From SMWC01 sp964466315 (lineage in GTDB: Bacteria; Pseudomonadota; Gammaproteobacteria; Steroidobacterales; Rariloculaceae), in assembly GCA_964466315.1 (NCBI GenBank), contig CAYXNS010000002.1, forward strand, positions 62,001 to 126,000: a stretch of DNA of 64,000 nt. The letters are read 5' to 3'. The position numbers and the translations under genes were made by a program. The notes under the pieces are model-generated. The model searched no databases and was not told the DNA's origin. It saw nothing but the letters and a program-made list of their open reading frames with translations. The first letter of the stretch is position 1. Every line of letters starts with the position of its first letter. This document shows positions 1 to 9,396 of this stretch, one piece after another.

Positions 1-712
1 CAACTCCCTGGTTCAAATCTTCGAAGCCGATCGCTTTTCCGGAAACGGCGGGATTCTGAGTACGGTTTCGAGACACCCAGGCCATGCGTTCGTTCTTGCT
101 GCGAACGCGGCGGCCGAAGTTGATGCCCCAGGTATCGGTGTTGGGGTCGAACGATAGCGTCTTGAACGGAATCGCTAGCTCCGCGACCCAACCCTGATCG
201 TCGCGCGTGGCCGCCGCCTGCCAGATGCCCTCCCAGTTTGATTGTAGCTGCGTCGAACCGACGTAGAGGCCCTCGGAACGAACCCCGTTGGGGTTGACGA
301 GAAACCGATAACCATCGCGCTGCGTGTTATACGGATCAATGATCAAAACCAGGTGATCTTCGTTTTCGATCGAGGCACCCTGCCGTAAGATATTCGCCGT
401 GATTCTCTCGGGTTCGCTGTCCCACAATCGTGCCGCAACGTATAGCGCGTCCTGATCGTAGAGGACGTAGATTTCACTCTTCTCGGTCGCTTCGCTGTAC
501 TCGATGGGATCCATCTGGTGCAGGTCAGCTGTGACCGATGCGTGGCTCCAGGCTTCGTCGTCGAGAAGGCCATCGATAACTGGGGACGTGGTCGTCCGGA
601 CCATCTGAAACGATTTGGTTTGTTGCCCGCTCGGTTGGCCGAGCGCTTGCTGCGAAATTCCGATTACGATTAGCGCGAGCAAAAATCGATGGAGTGACGA
701 ACAGTGATCCAT
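1..712 (-). CDS. DUF5916/CBM9-like secreted protein, N-terminal part
   Basis: Translating the minus strand from the ATG at 712-710 gives about 237 open codons running off the left edge. Residues 1-25 look like a signal peptide ending in QALGQ. Next comes a CBM9-like beta-sandwich with family signatures (PVIDGLLDDEAW near residue 44; DPYNTQRDGYRFLVNPNG near 127; IPFKTLSFD; WGINFGRRV). In the DUF5916 family this domain precedes an outer-membrane-type beta-barrel, which here would lie outside the window. The substrate is unknown. About 150 bases separate its start from the end of the next minus-strand gene, so they need not share a transcript. Confidence 0.8.
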   Translation of the reverse strand, partial: MDHCSSLHRFLLALIVIGISQQALGQPSGQQTKSFQMVRTTTSPVIDGLLDDEAWSHASVTADLHQMDPIEYSEATEKSEIYVLYDQDALYVAARLWDSEPERITANILRQGASIENEDHLVLIIDPYNTQRDGYRFLVNPNGVRSEGLYVGSTQLQSNWEGIWQAAATRDDQGWVAELAIPFKTLSFDPNTDTWGINFGRRVRSKNERMAWVSRNRTQNPAVSGKAIGFEDLNQGV

Positions 713-866
713 TCCGGTTGCAGCTTCCGTGGTGATCTGGGTGACCACACGCTCATGTAGACGGAGTTGCAGTCTCCACGCAGACGTGTACCGGTATCGG
801 CGGGGCGCCATTGTGCTGAAACGCCCCGAAGATGTCACCTAACCATTTTGTAATGTTAAAACGACG

Positions 867-1811
867 TTACTGAATCGTACCTTTGTGCAGAAACGCGGCA
901 CGCTCAGATGATTTCACCACCAGTTCTTGTCTTTTCGTGTTTCGCAGAATCGTGAGCGGTACATCGACACCGGCACGCCCTAGGCTCCAGACGAACCTGA
1001 AAAAATTCGCGAGGTTGCGGACAGGCTGCTTCTGGACCTCGAGTACGATATCGCCCGGCCGAAGTCCGGCGTCGTCTGCAGGGCAATTGCGGTAGACACC
1101 GACGACCGTGAGATCGCCTTCTGCATCATGGATGAGAAGGCCTAGCCATGGTCTCGGCGGTGCGAGGCGGCGGCCGTGATCGCAGATTTCATCGATAACC
1201 GGTAACAGTAGATCGATAGGCACGAACATATTTACGGTGCGGAGTGCACCGCTGACCTCGAATCCTTGAATAACGAGCGAGCCGATTCCGCACAGCCGGC
1301 CGTCGAGGTCGAGCAGTGCGGCACCTGACCAGTTCTGGTGGATCGGTGCCGTGAATATTGCATCATCGAGAACGTACTCCCAGCGACCGGCGAACTCCTG
1401 CCTTGCCACCACCTGAGCTTCCACGACCTGAGGATCGATACCCGCGCTACTGCATACCGTGACGGCATCGCCGACGTTCAGATCCTGCGATCGTCCCGGT
1501 AGCATCACCGGGCCCGGTAGAGGTGTCGTTGGCCGGATGAGCGCCAAGCCGCTCTGAAAGTCATTGCAGATGACAATGCCGGGTGCTGCTGTACCTTCCG
1601 CCGATTTGATCCAGATCTCATCCGCCTCGCTGATGACGTAGCCGATCGTCACGATCAGGCCATCGTCGCGAATGCGCACGCCGTGCCCGCTACGCTCGGT
1701 ACCCAGTAGACCTGCACTCATCGCATCGTCCGGTACGTGCGATTGGACCGACACCACGGGCTCCAGTGCTTCCTCGGCTAATTCCTCGGTGGATCGGGTC
1801 GTATCGGACAT
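867..1811 (-). CDS. HtrA/DegP-like protein with PDZ domain, probably catalytically dead
   Basis: 314 aa. Residues ~20-200 follow the trypsin-like HtrA fold (GLIVTIGYVI, SGLALIRP, NWSGAALLDLDG, LCGIG), and residues ~210-305 form a PDZ domain (WLGLLI, CPADDAGLRPGDIVL). Of the catalytic triad only the Ser position (S162 in NWSGA) remains. The His position is Tyr58 (TIGYV instead of TNxHV) and the Asp position is Gly88 (SGLAL instead of xDLAL). The usual GNSGGP is NWSGAA. No signal peptide or membrane segment is visible. A substrate-binding or scaffold role is therefore more likely than proteolysis. It lies 20 bases downstream of the methyltransferase gene on the same strand and may be its operon partner. 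Confidence 0.8.
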   Translation of the reverse strand: MSDTTRSTEELAEEALEPVVSVQSHVPDDAMSAGLLGTERSGHGVRIRDDGLIVTIGYVISEADEIWIKSAEGTAAPGIVICNDFQSGLALIRPTTPLPGPVMLPGRSQDLNVGDAVTVCSSAGIDPQVVEAQVVARQEFAGRWEYVLDDAIFTAPIHQNWSGAALLDLDGRLCGIGSLVIQGFEVSGALRTVNMFVPIDLLLPVIDEICDHGRRLAPPRPWLGLLIHDAEGDLTVVGVYRNCPADDAGLRPGDIVLEVQKQPVRNLANFFRFVWSLGRAGVDVPLTILRNTKRQELVVKSSERAAFLHKGTIQ

Positions 1812-1831
1812 GAGCTCGTAGTGAATCGGCG

Positions 1832-2521
1832 TTAGAAACTGATACTCGGCACCCAGAGTTCGAAATCGTGATGCTCATGGATGTCGAAACTTCTCAGCAG
1901 GCTGAACCCCGCTGCTCGGAGTTCTTCTTCGCGAAGCCCTTCCGGTAGTTTCATTTCAACCGGCGGTCCAGCAGGTAGCTCACCCGCTTTGTACTCGATC
2001 ACCGCGATGCGGCCGCCGGGGCGCAGAACTGACCGCAGATGTCTGAAGTACTCGGTTCGATCTTCGATGTGGTGGTAGGTGTCGACGAGCAGTATGAGAT
2101 CGAGATGGGCGGGCGGCAGGTGTGGCGTGGAGAACGACGCGAGAACAGGTACGACGTTGTGTAAGTCCGCTTCAATGAGCCGCTGTCGAAGCGCATCGAG
2201 CTGCTGTGGCTCGACGTCGACCGCGTACACGACGCCCCGGCGAAGCTCTTGCGCCAGAGGCACGGTGAAGACACCGGGACCGGAGCCCAGATCGGCAACG
2301 ATCGCATCTTCCGGCAGCATGAGCTCGGCGATGACACGCTCAGGCCGTAACTCCGCGACGCGCTCATCGCTCATCAAGCTCTGAATCAGACTCTGAACAT
2401 CCGGCGGTCCGTGCGGATCTCGATTCGGTACCTCCTGCCCCAACGCGACGCCTGCCGCTCCCAGTAGGACTATCAGGCTGGCCAGCCCCATCACGATTCT
2501 TCTTAACGCCGCTTTCGCCAT
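1832..2521 (-). CDS. exported class I SAM-dependent methyltransferase
   Basis: 229 aa from the ATG at 2521, which overlaps the TGA of the upstream gene (TGATG), so the two are translationally coupled; an in-frame TTG lies one codon earlier. Residues 1-28 form a hydrophobic signal sequence (LIVLLGAAGVALGQ), and the mature part would be periplasmic or membrane-attached. The Rossmann methyltransferase motifs are clear: motif I VADLGSGPGVFT, motif II YAVDVEP, the acidic post-II region and LRPGGRIAVIEY. Exported proteins of this type are common in proteobacteria but their substrate is unknown. Periplasmic SAM is not normally available, so the signal may act as an anchor with a cytoplasmic domain. 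Confidence 0.75.
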   Translation of the reverse strand: MAKAALRRIVMGLASLIVLLGAAGVALGQEVPNRDPHGPPDVQSLIQSLMSDERVAELRPERVIAELMLPEDAIVADLGSGPGVFTVPLAQELRRGVVYAVDVEPQQLDALRQRLIEADLHNVVPVLASFSTPHLPPAHLDLILLVDTYHHIEDRTEYFRHLRSVLRPGGRIAVIEYKAGELPAGPPVEMKLPEGLREEELRAAGFSLLRSFDIHEHHDFELWVPSISF

Positions 2522-5500
2522 CAATTTATCGCTGCCGCGTAGGACTCGAGTCGTTCAAGAGTCCGCGATGCGTTGCGCAATACAATGGCGGCACGGGCGG
2601 GATCTCCGCCCGGTAGATCTCCTTGTAGATGGTTGATGACTGCACGGAGATTGCGCCTATTCGACTCCAGATCTTCCACCGGCAACCGGAAACCCTGAGT
2701 TTCGACGCGGTACAGATCGCCCTCGATATAGGACACGACGAAGCGAGCCGATTCGATCGCGAGATCGCTATCGTTTAAGCCAATAGCCGCCAATACGCGC
2801 AGCAAATATAGATCCCGGTGTGGGTTCAGGACGAGTGCCCGATCGATCAATCTGAGTGCATCGAAAGAGAAGCGCTCGCGGTCCGTTGACACGTTCACGC
2901 GCCATTCGGCGCGAAGTCGTACTACTTCGGTGTACCACACATCGGTTATACGAGATCTGCTCAGGATCGGGTCGAGTTGCGCCATCGCGGGATAGTTCCG
3001 CGAAGCGCCATAACCCCACCCCTCGACAACGGCCGCCGCAGTCTCTGACAAGCTGGCCGCGAGCGCCCTGGCTTCATCCGTTGCCGCGTCGGTGTTCAAT
3101 GATGCGATTTGGTTTTTGATGAGTTGATAACGCGCCTGGTCGTTTGACGGATCGGCGGTGAGCGCGGCTTCGAAGGCCGCCGTCGCGCGCTCTGATTGCC
3201 CGGCCGAAAGATAGACGAAGCCGTATATCATAAGCTGATCCGAAACCCTCGGGTGGACTTCGGCGAGTGTTGCCGTTCTTGTCTGCTGCCCCAACCGTAG
3301 CATTCGTTGCGCGATGTAACCGAAATTCAAGTCGTCCGTCAGGCGGGTAAAAACCCAACTTCCGCGACGAGTTAACGGGTCGTACGGTAGGAAGATTCGG
3401 TTGAGATCGTCCAGATAGAGTCCGTCCGCGAGGCTGCGGCTCTGCGTCGCCATGAGATTGTTATCGTCAGTGCTGATTGGTGAGTCGGCGGCGAATTCTT
3501 CGACGCCTTCTTGATCCATCATGAGCGCAGCGAGCAAATCTTCGACGCTGTTCATTCCCATGCGGCTGTAGTGCATGATATCGGTCGTGAATGGTTGCCC
3601 CGTTCTTGCCGCCTGTAGTTCTACGTCCAGCGGCGCCTCCGATGCAAGAAACATCAGGACCTGGGCCGCAGGCTGGTATAGCCGGACATTGGGGTACTCG
3701 GCGAGCAGGGTTGCGGCCAACGTCCGTAACAGCGGCTCTTCTACGAACTCCGAGTTCATCCATTGGACGAATACGCCCCCCTCATTGAGATGGCTCTTTA
3801 CGTCCGCTACGAACTCTCGGGTGAATAAATGCGATGCGCCGGCCGTCCACGGATGTGAGGGTTGCGAAACGATGAGGTCATAGGTCTTATTCGTCAGCCT
3901 CAGCGCGTTGCGGGCGTCATTAATGACGAGATTGATGCGTGGATCCTCGAGCGGGTCTTTGTTGCGTTTGCCCTGAAGTACTCGGTTTGCTTCGATGACC
4001 TCCGGCTCGAGTTCAATCGCGTCGATTGTCTGAATCGACGGTGGCACTCCTTCGAGTGCGACGCCGCCGCCGAAGCCGATGACGAGCATATCCTCGGCAT
4101 CGGGGCGTGCGGCAACGGGCAGCGCCGTTAACCATTTCTCCGGATCTTGGACGGGGGGACCACCTTTGGCCATTATCGAAGCTTCGGGCAGGCCGTTGGT
4201 ACGAACGTAGTAATAACCCTCGTCGCTCAGCAGCATGACGGTGGATGAGCGACCGACGCTGTAGAAGAGTTCCTCGGGTTCCGTCAGATAACCCAGCACG
4301 AAGCCGGTACTCGAGATGACGGCCTGCGGACGAGCCGGATGGTAGGCCACGAGGATAATCAGCAGTCCGGCAGCGACCGCACCCGTATGCAGGCGTTTCG
4401 GCGGCGCGACGAAAGCGATCGTCCACAGAGCCAGTACGACGTTGACCGAGACAGCAAGCCGGATGGAGCCTTCGAAGCCGAGACCCGGGATCAAGAAGAA
4501 GCCGGCGAGTATAGCGCCCACGATTGCGCCAATCGTATTCCAGGTATAGATGCGCGCGGTTCCTGAACTTGCCTCCAGCTCGTCTCTGGCGATTATTCTT
4601 ACGGCGAGAGGGAAGGTCGCACCGATAAATATCGTCGCCGGTAGCATAATGCTTACCGCATAGACGGCCAGCCGCTGTGTCGTCAACTCGTCGGGAATGA
4701 GGGCTCCCATCCATGCATAGACACCCATCGAGAGAATGGCGATGGCGATCTGGGTAACGGCGAACGCCAGCGCGGCACGCTGCCGATCTTCGGCAAATTT
4801 ACCGGCCAGGCTACCGCCCAACGCTATACCGGTGAGGAACGCTGCGAGCATGGTGGCGAAAGCGTAGATGCTCCCTCCTAACACATGGGTCAGCATCCGC
4901 GTCCACAGAACCTCGTAGAAGAACGCATTGGCTCCGGAGAGCAGCATCAGGGGAAGTACCCAGCCGCGCTGCATATTGAAGACTTGGTCGAGCCGCTCCG
5001 CAGCCGGTCGGCCGCCCTTCAACAGAGGTGCAATGCACGCTCCGACGAAACTGATGACGGGCCGAGTGGCCTCGCCGGCGCCTGCGGGTGATGTGAGAGC
5101 CGGCGCACGTTTGGCCAACAATGCAGCAATCCCGAATACGAGGGCGTTGATCGAAACGCCGATCCAGACTGTGCCGTTCAGACCCAGTGCCGGCAGCAGG
5201 ACAAAACCGGCGAGTACCGTGCCGAGGACCGCGCCCGCCGTGTTGGTCGCGTACAGCAACGCTACTCGGGGGCCGATCTGCTCGTCGTTCGTGATCGCAT
5301 GCCGTGTCAGCAATGGCAGCGTCGCACCCATGAAGCCCGTGGGTAATGCGAGGACGATAAATGCCACGATCAAATAGAACATGGGTTGGCCGAATGTTGC
5401 CGCGTTGGGTGGAGCGGGTTGATCGCCGAGCGCGAGCGTGTAGAGCATCCTGGCGCCCGCTAGCAGCAGCGGTACGGCTAGAGCGGATAGGGCGATTCCG

Positions 5501-5868
5501 GCCTCAAGCAGGCCGTAGACGAGAATCGGTCGCCGAACGCGGTTGATGTACCGTCCGGCGACAGCGGCGCCAGCGGCCAGGCCGCCCATGTAGGCCGCGA
5601 GGACTGCGACGACGGCGAGTTCGCTCGTGCCGAATACCAGCGAGAACTGTCGCAGCCAGGCGGTCTGATAAAGCAGAGCCGCGAAGCCGGAGAGGAAGAA
5701 ACAGGCGACGACACCCGGAAGCACGAATGCTGAGGGCGCAGCGGGTTCAACCGGCGTGCCCGGGGTGACCTGTTGCCTTTTGCGTGATCGTCTCGTCATC
5801 GTCTTCAGCCTGTTTCCGCGCCTGGATTCCTCACCTGCGTGCCGGGTATCGCGCCAGGCCTGCGGCAT
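2521..5868 (-). CDS. fused membrane (MFS-like)/spermidine synthase-like/TPR protein
   Basis: 1115 aa. An Arg-rich N-terminus is followed by two blocks of hydrophobic helices (~50-250 and ~300-520), as in the membrane 'spermidine synthase' family. Residues ~535-780 form a soluble aminopropyltransferase-like Rossmann domain (MLVIGFGGGVALEG, AIELEPEV, INDARNALR, YDLIVSQPSHPW). The rest contains helical TPR-like repeats (SAGQSERATAAFEAALTADP). The ATG at 5868 is preceded by GAGG at good spacing; an internal ATG at 5799 is an alternative. Real polyamine synthesis is unproven for this family. Coupling to the exported methyltransferase by TGATG suggests a joint function. Confidence 0.75.
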   Translation of the reverse strand: MPQAWRDTRHAGEESRRGNRLKTMTRRSRKRQQVTPGTPVEPAAPSAFVLPGVVACFFLSGFAALLYQTAWLRQFSLVFGTSELAVVAVLAAYMGGLAAGAAVAGRYINRVRRPILVYGLLEAGIALSALAVPLLLAGARMLYTLALGDQPAPPNAATFGQPMFYLIVAFIVLALPTGFMGATLPLLTRHAITNDEQIGPRVALLYATNTAGAVLGTVLAGFVLLPALGLNGTVWIGVSINALVFGIAALLAKRAPALTSPAGAGEATRPVISFVGACIAPLLKGGRPAAERLDQVFNMQRGWVLPLMLLSGANAFFYEVLWTRMLTHVLGGSIYAFATMLAAFLTGIALGGSLAGKFAEDRQRAALAFAVTQIAIAILSMGVYAWMGALIPDELTTQRLAVYAVSIMLPATIFIGATFPLAVRIIARDELEASSGTARIYTWNTIGAIVGAILAGFFLIPGLGFEGSIRLAVSVNVVLALWTIAFVAPPKRLHTGAVAAGLLIILVAYHPARPQAVISSTGFVLGYLTEPEELFYSVGRSSTVMLLSDEGYYYVRTNGLPEASIMAKGGPPVQDPEKWLTALPVAARPDAEDMLVIGFGGGVALEGVPPSIQTIDAIELEPEVIEANRVLQGKRNKDPLEDPRINLVINDARNALRLTNKTYDLIVSQPSHPWTAGASHLFTREFVADVKSHLNEGGVFVQWMNSEFVEEPLLRTLAATLLAEYPNVRLYQPAAQVLMFLASEAPLDVELQAARTGQPFTTDIMHYSRMGMNSVEDLLAALMMDQEGVEEFAADSPISTDDNNLMATQSRSLADGLYLDDLNRIFLPYDPLTRRGSWVFTRLTDDLNFGYIAQRMLRLGQQTRTATLAEVHPRVSDQLMIYGFVYLSAGQSERATAAFEAALTADPSNDQARYQLIKNQIASLNTDAATDEARALAASLSETAAAVVEGWGYGASRNYPAMAQLDPILSRSRITDVWYTEVVRLRAEWRVNVSTDRERFSFDALRLIDRALVLNPHRDLYLLRVLAAIGLNDSDLAIESARFVVSYIEGDLYRVETQGFRLPVEDLESNRRNLRAVINHLQGDLPGGDPARAAIVLRNASRTLERLESYAAAIN

Positions 5869-5960
5869 TGTAATGACCTCGACAGGGTCTCGTCACGGCC
5901 GCCCCGTTAGAAATCCCCAGACAGCGAGTATAGCGCCGCGGCTTTTCCTGCCCGCCGTGT

Positions 5961-6712
5961 GCGATAATTCGCTTCTCTCAGGCGCTCGGGACCGCACGGG
6001 CCAATGAATCGCTCGTTCTCACTGCCAAGGTGACCGACCGCGTACGGCGTGTAAATTTCGAGGATAGCGCGTACGTCGAAGCCGGTACCGTACTGATCGA
6101 GCTCACGAACGAAGAGGAAGAAGCATTGCTCGCCGAAGCACGTGCGAATCTTGTCGATGCCGAGAAGCAGCGGCGACTCGAGGATCTCTCGATTCAGGGG
6201 CTCTCGGCAGAATCGGAACTCGATATCGCGCGTTCGCGAACGGCTGCTTCCGCGGCCAGACTGAATACCGTAGTCGCGCGCCTCAAAGATCGATTGATCC
6301 AGGTGCCATTCACGGGGCTCCTGGGCTTTCGTGATGTCAACCGCGGGACTCTCGTGACGTCGGCGACGGCGATCACGACCCTCGATGACATCTCTCTCAT
6401 GAAATTGGACTTCACGGTCCCGGAAACTTACTTGCAGGTCGTGGAAACAGGTGCGGTCATCTATGCGCGCAGCGCGAGCTGGCCTGATTGACAATTCGAA
6501 GGGGTCGTCCGCACCGTGAACTCCAGGATCGACCCCGTGACTCGGACGCTCGTACATTTATCTCGTCGGTGCCGACAATATCGCGCGGCAGCGGGATATC
6601 GAGATCGTTTCGCGGCAGTTTGGAATCGTCGAAGTCGGCGCTGGACTAGAATCTGGTGATGCCGTCGTGACGGGGGGCTCAGTAAACTTCGCGACGGCGC
6701 AACCGTGCGGTC
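5961..6712 (+). pseudogene. remnant of RND efflux membrane fusion protein (HlyD/AcrA type)
   Basis: Plus-strand reading shows MFP family sequence: LGTARANESLVLTAKV, then VTDRV with a GTG at 6030, VEAGTVLIELTNEEEEA, a helical hairpin, VPFTGLLGFRDVNRGTLV and LDFTVPETYL. It is broken in several ways. The signal/anchor N-terminus is missing. A TGA interrupts WPD*QFEGVVRTVN at ~6488. About 45 family residues between DPVTRTL and IYLVGADNIA are deleted with a frame change at ~6550. Another frame change precedes LSKLRDGATV at ~6680. No RND pump gene is adjacent. The deletion and nonsense codon make real decay more likely than sequencing error. I see nothing coding-like in 6713-6900. Confidence 0.8.
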
Positions 6713-6900
6713 CCGGTAGATCGGAGTTCCCCGGAAATTTCCGAGCTGCCGGGGCTGGGGCCAGGATCGGGCGCGCGCTCCGGCCGAGCTGAAGCGGCGG
6801 ACTCCGGCACAAGATCTGTCGACCCAAGCGCCTGATCCCTGCGGCCGTCGGACACCTCCGGTGCCAGACGACTCGCCACCTCGAGCTCCTAGAGTCGGTC

Positions 6901-7584
6901 TCAACGCCTGAGAATCGCCCACCAGCGAGCGATGTTGAGCAGGCTGGTCAGCGCTCCTGAGACATAGGTCAACGCCGCCGCCGTGAGCAGTCGCCGTGCT
7001 CTCGGTTTATCACCGGGCCGGAGGATTCGCTGTTCATCGAGTAGCGGTAGAGCTCGAGTGAAACTCGCATCGAACTCCGTGGGCAGCGTCAAGAAATGGA
7101 TCGCCGCACCCGAGCCCAGCGTCAGCATGCCGCCAAGGAACGTCAGCAGCCCGACCGCAGGAACCCGCGTAAGTGCGATCGTAAAGGGCGCGACCATGAG
7201 CAATCCTGCGCCCAATTTCTCGATAGGGCTAACCCAGCGCACGAGTCGAGTTCGCCATTGTAATGGGCGGAACCCCTTGGCGTCCTGTAACGCGTGTCCG
7301 ACCTCATGTGCGGCGACCGTGACGGCCGTGAGCGAGCGGCTCGAGAAATTATTCGGCGACAGACGCACGACTTTCTTCAGCGGGTCATAGTGATCGCCGG
7401 CCTCCGTCGTCTCGGTGCCGACATGCTGCAGGCCGAGATGGTTCAGGAGTTCTCTCGCGACGTCTCCACCACTCTTACCGTAGCGGTCCGCCGGATGGCT
7501 GTAGCGGGTCATCACGGATTTCACCCAGAGTCCGGGACCCAGAATCAGCATGAAAAAAATGAGTGTGAAGAGGACGATGTGCAT
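6901..7584 (-). CDS. membrane zinc metallopeptidase, YugP-like (Zn_peptidase_2)
   Basis: 227 aa, the normal length for this family. Residues 1-22 form an N-terminal membrane helix, DHYDPLKKVVRLS (64-76) is a family signature, and AAHEVGHALQ gives the zinc site H93-E94-xx-H97. Two hydrophobic helices follow (~126-160), a third lies at the C-terminus, and the conserved LPTEFDAS segment precedes it. The predicted role is integral-membrane proteolysis; bacterial substrates are not established. It diverges from the NYN-domain gene, with 129 bases between the starts. Confidence 0.88.
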   Translation of the reverse strand: MHIVLFTLIFFMLILGPGLWVKSVMTRYSHPADRYGKSGGDVARELLNHLGLQHVGTETTEAGDHYDPLKKVVRLSPNNFSSRSLTAVTVAAHEVGHALQDAKGFRPLQWRTRLVRWVSPIEKLGAGLLMVAPFTIALTRVPAVGLLTFLGGMLTLGSGAAIHFLTLPTEFDASFTRALPLLDEQRILRPGDKPRARRLLTAAALTYVSGALTSLLNIARWWAILRR

Positions 7585-7713
7585 CGTGTGCCGGTCGTCG
7601 ATTTCTCAGACCCGTCCCCGAATCCTAACATTGTGCCTTGCTCACGGTCTTGCAGCCGGTACGTCTATCCCGCAACATGCAACGGACCTCCCGCACTAGA
7701 GCCGAATTCCCCG

Positions 7714-8484
7714 ATGAACACAGATCCAGTCTCTCGTTCCGAAATCACGCTCGCCGTATTCGTGGACTTCGAGAACCTCGCACTTGGTGCTAGAGACAGC
7801 AAACACGGCCGCTTCCAGGTGGATCTCGTGCTCAAGCGTTTACTCGAGAGGGGCCGCATCGTCTTCAAGCGCGCCTATTGTGACTGGACGCGCTACAAGG
7901 GATATATGAAAGAGTTTCATGCCAATGGCTTCGAGATGGTGGATATTCCTCAATCCTCCGTTAGCGGAAAAAACAGCGCCGACATTCGCATGGTCGTCGA
8001 CGCGATCGACCTCTGCTATTCCAAGACACACATCGATACGTTTGCGTTGCTTACCGGTGACAGTGATTTCTCACCGCTGGCATCGAAGCTCAAGGAGAAC
8101 GACAAACGCGTCGTCGGTTGCGGTGTGCGCAGTTCAACCTCGGACCTGCTGGCGAATAATTGCGATGAGTTTATCTTCTACGATGATCTGGCGAGAGAGT
8201 CGAGGCGAACCAAACCTAAGCGCAAGAAGGGTCAGACCACGAAGCAGCAGGAAGCGTTCGAGCGTCTTGCCGCGACAGTAAGCTCGCTGGAAGCTGAGTA
8301 CGATCCGCTCTGGGGATCAATCGTCAAACAGACCGTAAAGCGCGTCTATCCAGGCTTCAACGAGAGCTACTACGGTTATCGAAGTTTCTCAGACCTGCTC
8401 GAGGACGCTGCGAAAAACGGTTCGATCGTGCTCGACTTCGATGAAGCGCGTGGGAATTACAAACTGCGCTCGAAGCCCCGTTAG
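7714..8484 (+). CDS. NYN-domain (PIN-like) RNase with C-terminal LOTUS/OST-HTH domain
   Basis: 256 aa from the ATG at 7714; the open frame extends further upstream, but homology begins just after this ATG. The N-terminal ~160 residues are a NYN fold with acidic catalytic positions in AVFVDFENL, NSADIRMVVDAIDL and ALLTGDSDFSPLASKL. A Lys/Arg linker (KPKRKKGQ) leads to a ~70-residue winged helix with the OST-HTH/LOTUS pattern (YPGFNESYYGYRSFSDLLEDA). The family is predicted to bind and cleave RNA; bacterial targets are unknown. The 3' end converges on the yqgE-like gene, 16 bases away. Confidence 0.88.
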   Translation: MNTDPVSRSEITLAVFVDFENLALGARDSKHGRFQVDLVLKRLLERGRIVFKRAYCDWTRYKGYMKEFHANGFEMVDIPQSSVSGKNSADIRMVVDAIDLCYSKTHIDTFALLTGDSDFSPLASKLKENDKRVVGCGVRSSTSDLLANNCDEFIFYDDLARESRRTKPKRKKGQTTKQQEAFERLAATVSSLEAEYDPLWGSIVKQTVKRVYPGFNESYYGYRSFSDLLEDAAKNGSIVLDFDEARGNYKLRSKPR

Positions 8485-8500
8485 GCCTGCACTACGTGGC

Positions 8501-9345
8501 TCACGAGCGCTTCGCCGGCACGAGCCGGTGAAAAAGACTCGACTCGCGCTTGAAGAATCCCTCGGTATGAAAAGAGTCCGCGAGTTCAAGCAGCTCGTAA
8601 TCCAGGTGATGGCAGATCTCGTGCAGCACGGTTCGAAGGAACGTTCGGAAAGCGACGATAGATGGTTTTGTCGCTGGCCTTGAGGTTGGTGTAGTAGGCG
8701 TACGGCAAGCCCGGCGACTCCCGATTTCAGCGCGCCGCGATCTTCTGGGGATCGCCCCGGCCAGTAGACCATCAATTCCGCCTGGGGAGCGTGTAGTAGG
8801 GCCCAGAGCGCCAAGGGTTCGTTCGAGAATATGAACTCCGCTCCGGCGGGTACGACCTGCCAGTCGCCGGCCGCTATCTCACGCTCGAGCTGGCCCCCCT
8901 CCCAGCCGGCATGCCCTGCATAGGCCCTTAGGGCCTGCTCCGTATACGCTGAGTCGACGGTTTCGTTCAGGAAGTCGGGATCGGCGCTGAAATAGACGTC
9001 GTCGATAATAGGTTCGAGATCGAAGTCGTCATTCTCCGGGATTCTGACGAGCGTGACGAGATTAGCTGGAGCAACCGGACCACCGAAATAGATGCGGCCC
9101 GTGTAATCGTCCAGAAAAGGCATGTCCGGGAACGTTTCGGCGGCATCAACCCACGTCGGCCGGTTGATCGCGACGCCGAGAGCCCCGTCCGGGCCGTAAT
9201 GCAGCAGCAGGATGACCGTTTCGGAGAAGCGTGGATCGCGTAATTCGTCGGTCGCAACGAGTAACATGCCGGTGGCCGGAGACTGGGCCAGTGCGGCGTT
9301 CGCGCCTGATAGGATCAGCAGCGATGCGACGATCAATCTCATCAT
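8501..9345 (-). pseudogene. YqgE/AlgH-like protein joined to a metallopeptidase-like C-terminus, two frameshifts
   Basis: The first ~190 codons encode a signal peptide (LLILSGANAALAQ) and a complete YqgE/AlgH domain (GMLLVATDELRDPRFSETVI, GALGVAINRPT, YFGGPV, AGHAGWEGGQLEREI). The frame then reads into GVAGL, continues one frame over as LPYAYYTNLKASDKTIYRRF, and in the third frame as FLRTVLHEICHHLDYELLEL...FHTEGFF, ending with TGA at 8501. The HEICHH motif is a zinc-peptidase signature. Removing one C from CCC at 8710-8712 and one A from AAA at 8649-8651 restores a single 280-aa product. Left unrepaired, the first frame runs on to 8389 inside the NYN gene. It could be a sequencing error or a decayed gene fusion. 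Confidence 0.7.
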
Positions 9346-9396
9346 GCCATCATACTCGCTACGGGAAATGGGCGCTTCGTGACCGGGACGCGCGCG

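Noticed and set aside
8389..8500. Genuine overlap of the yqgE-like gene with the NYN gene
   Set aside because: The extension arises only from missing the natural stop at 8501 after frameshifts; it is antisense to a conserved LOTUS domain.
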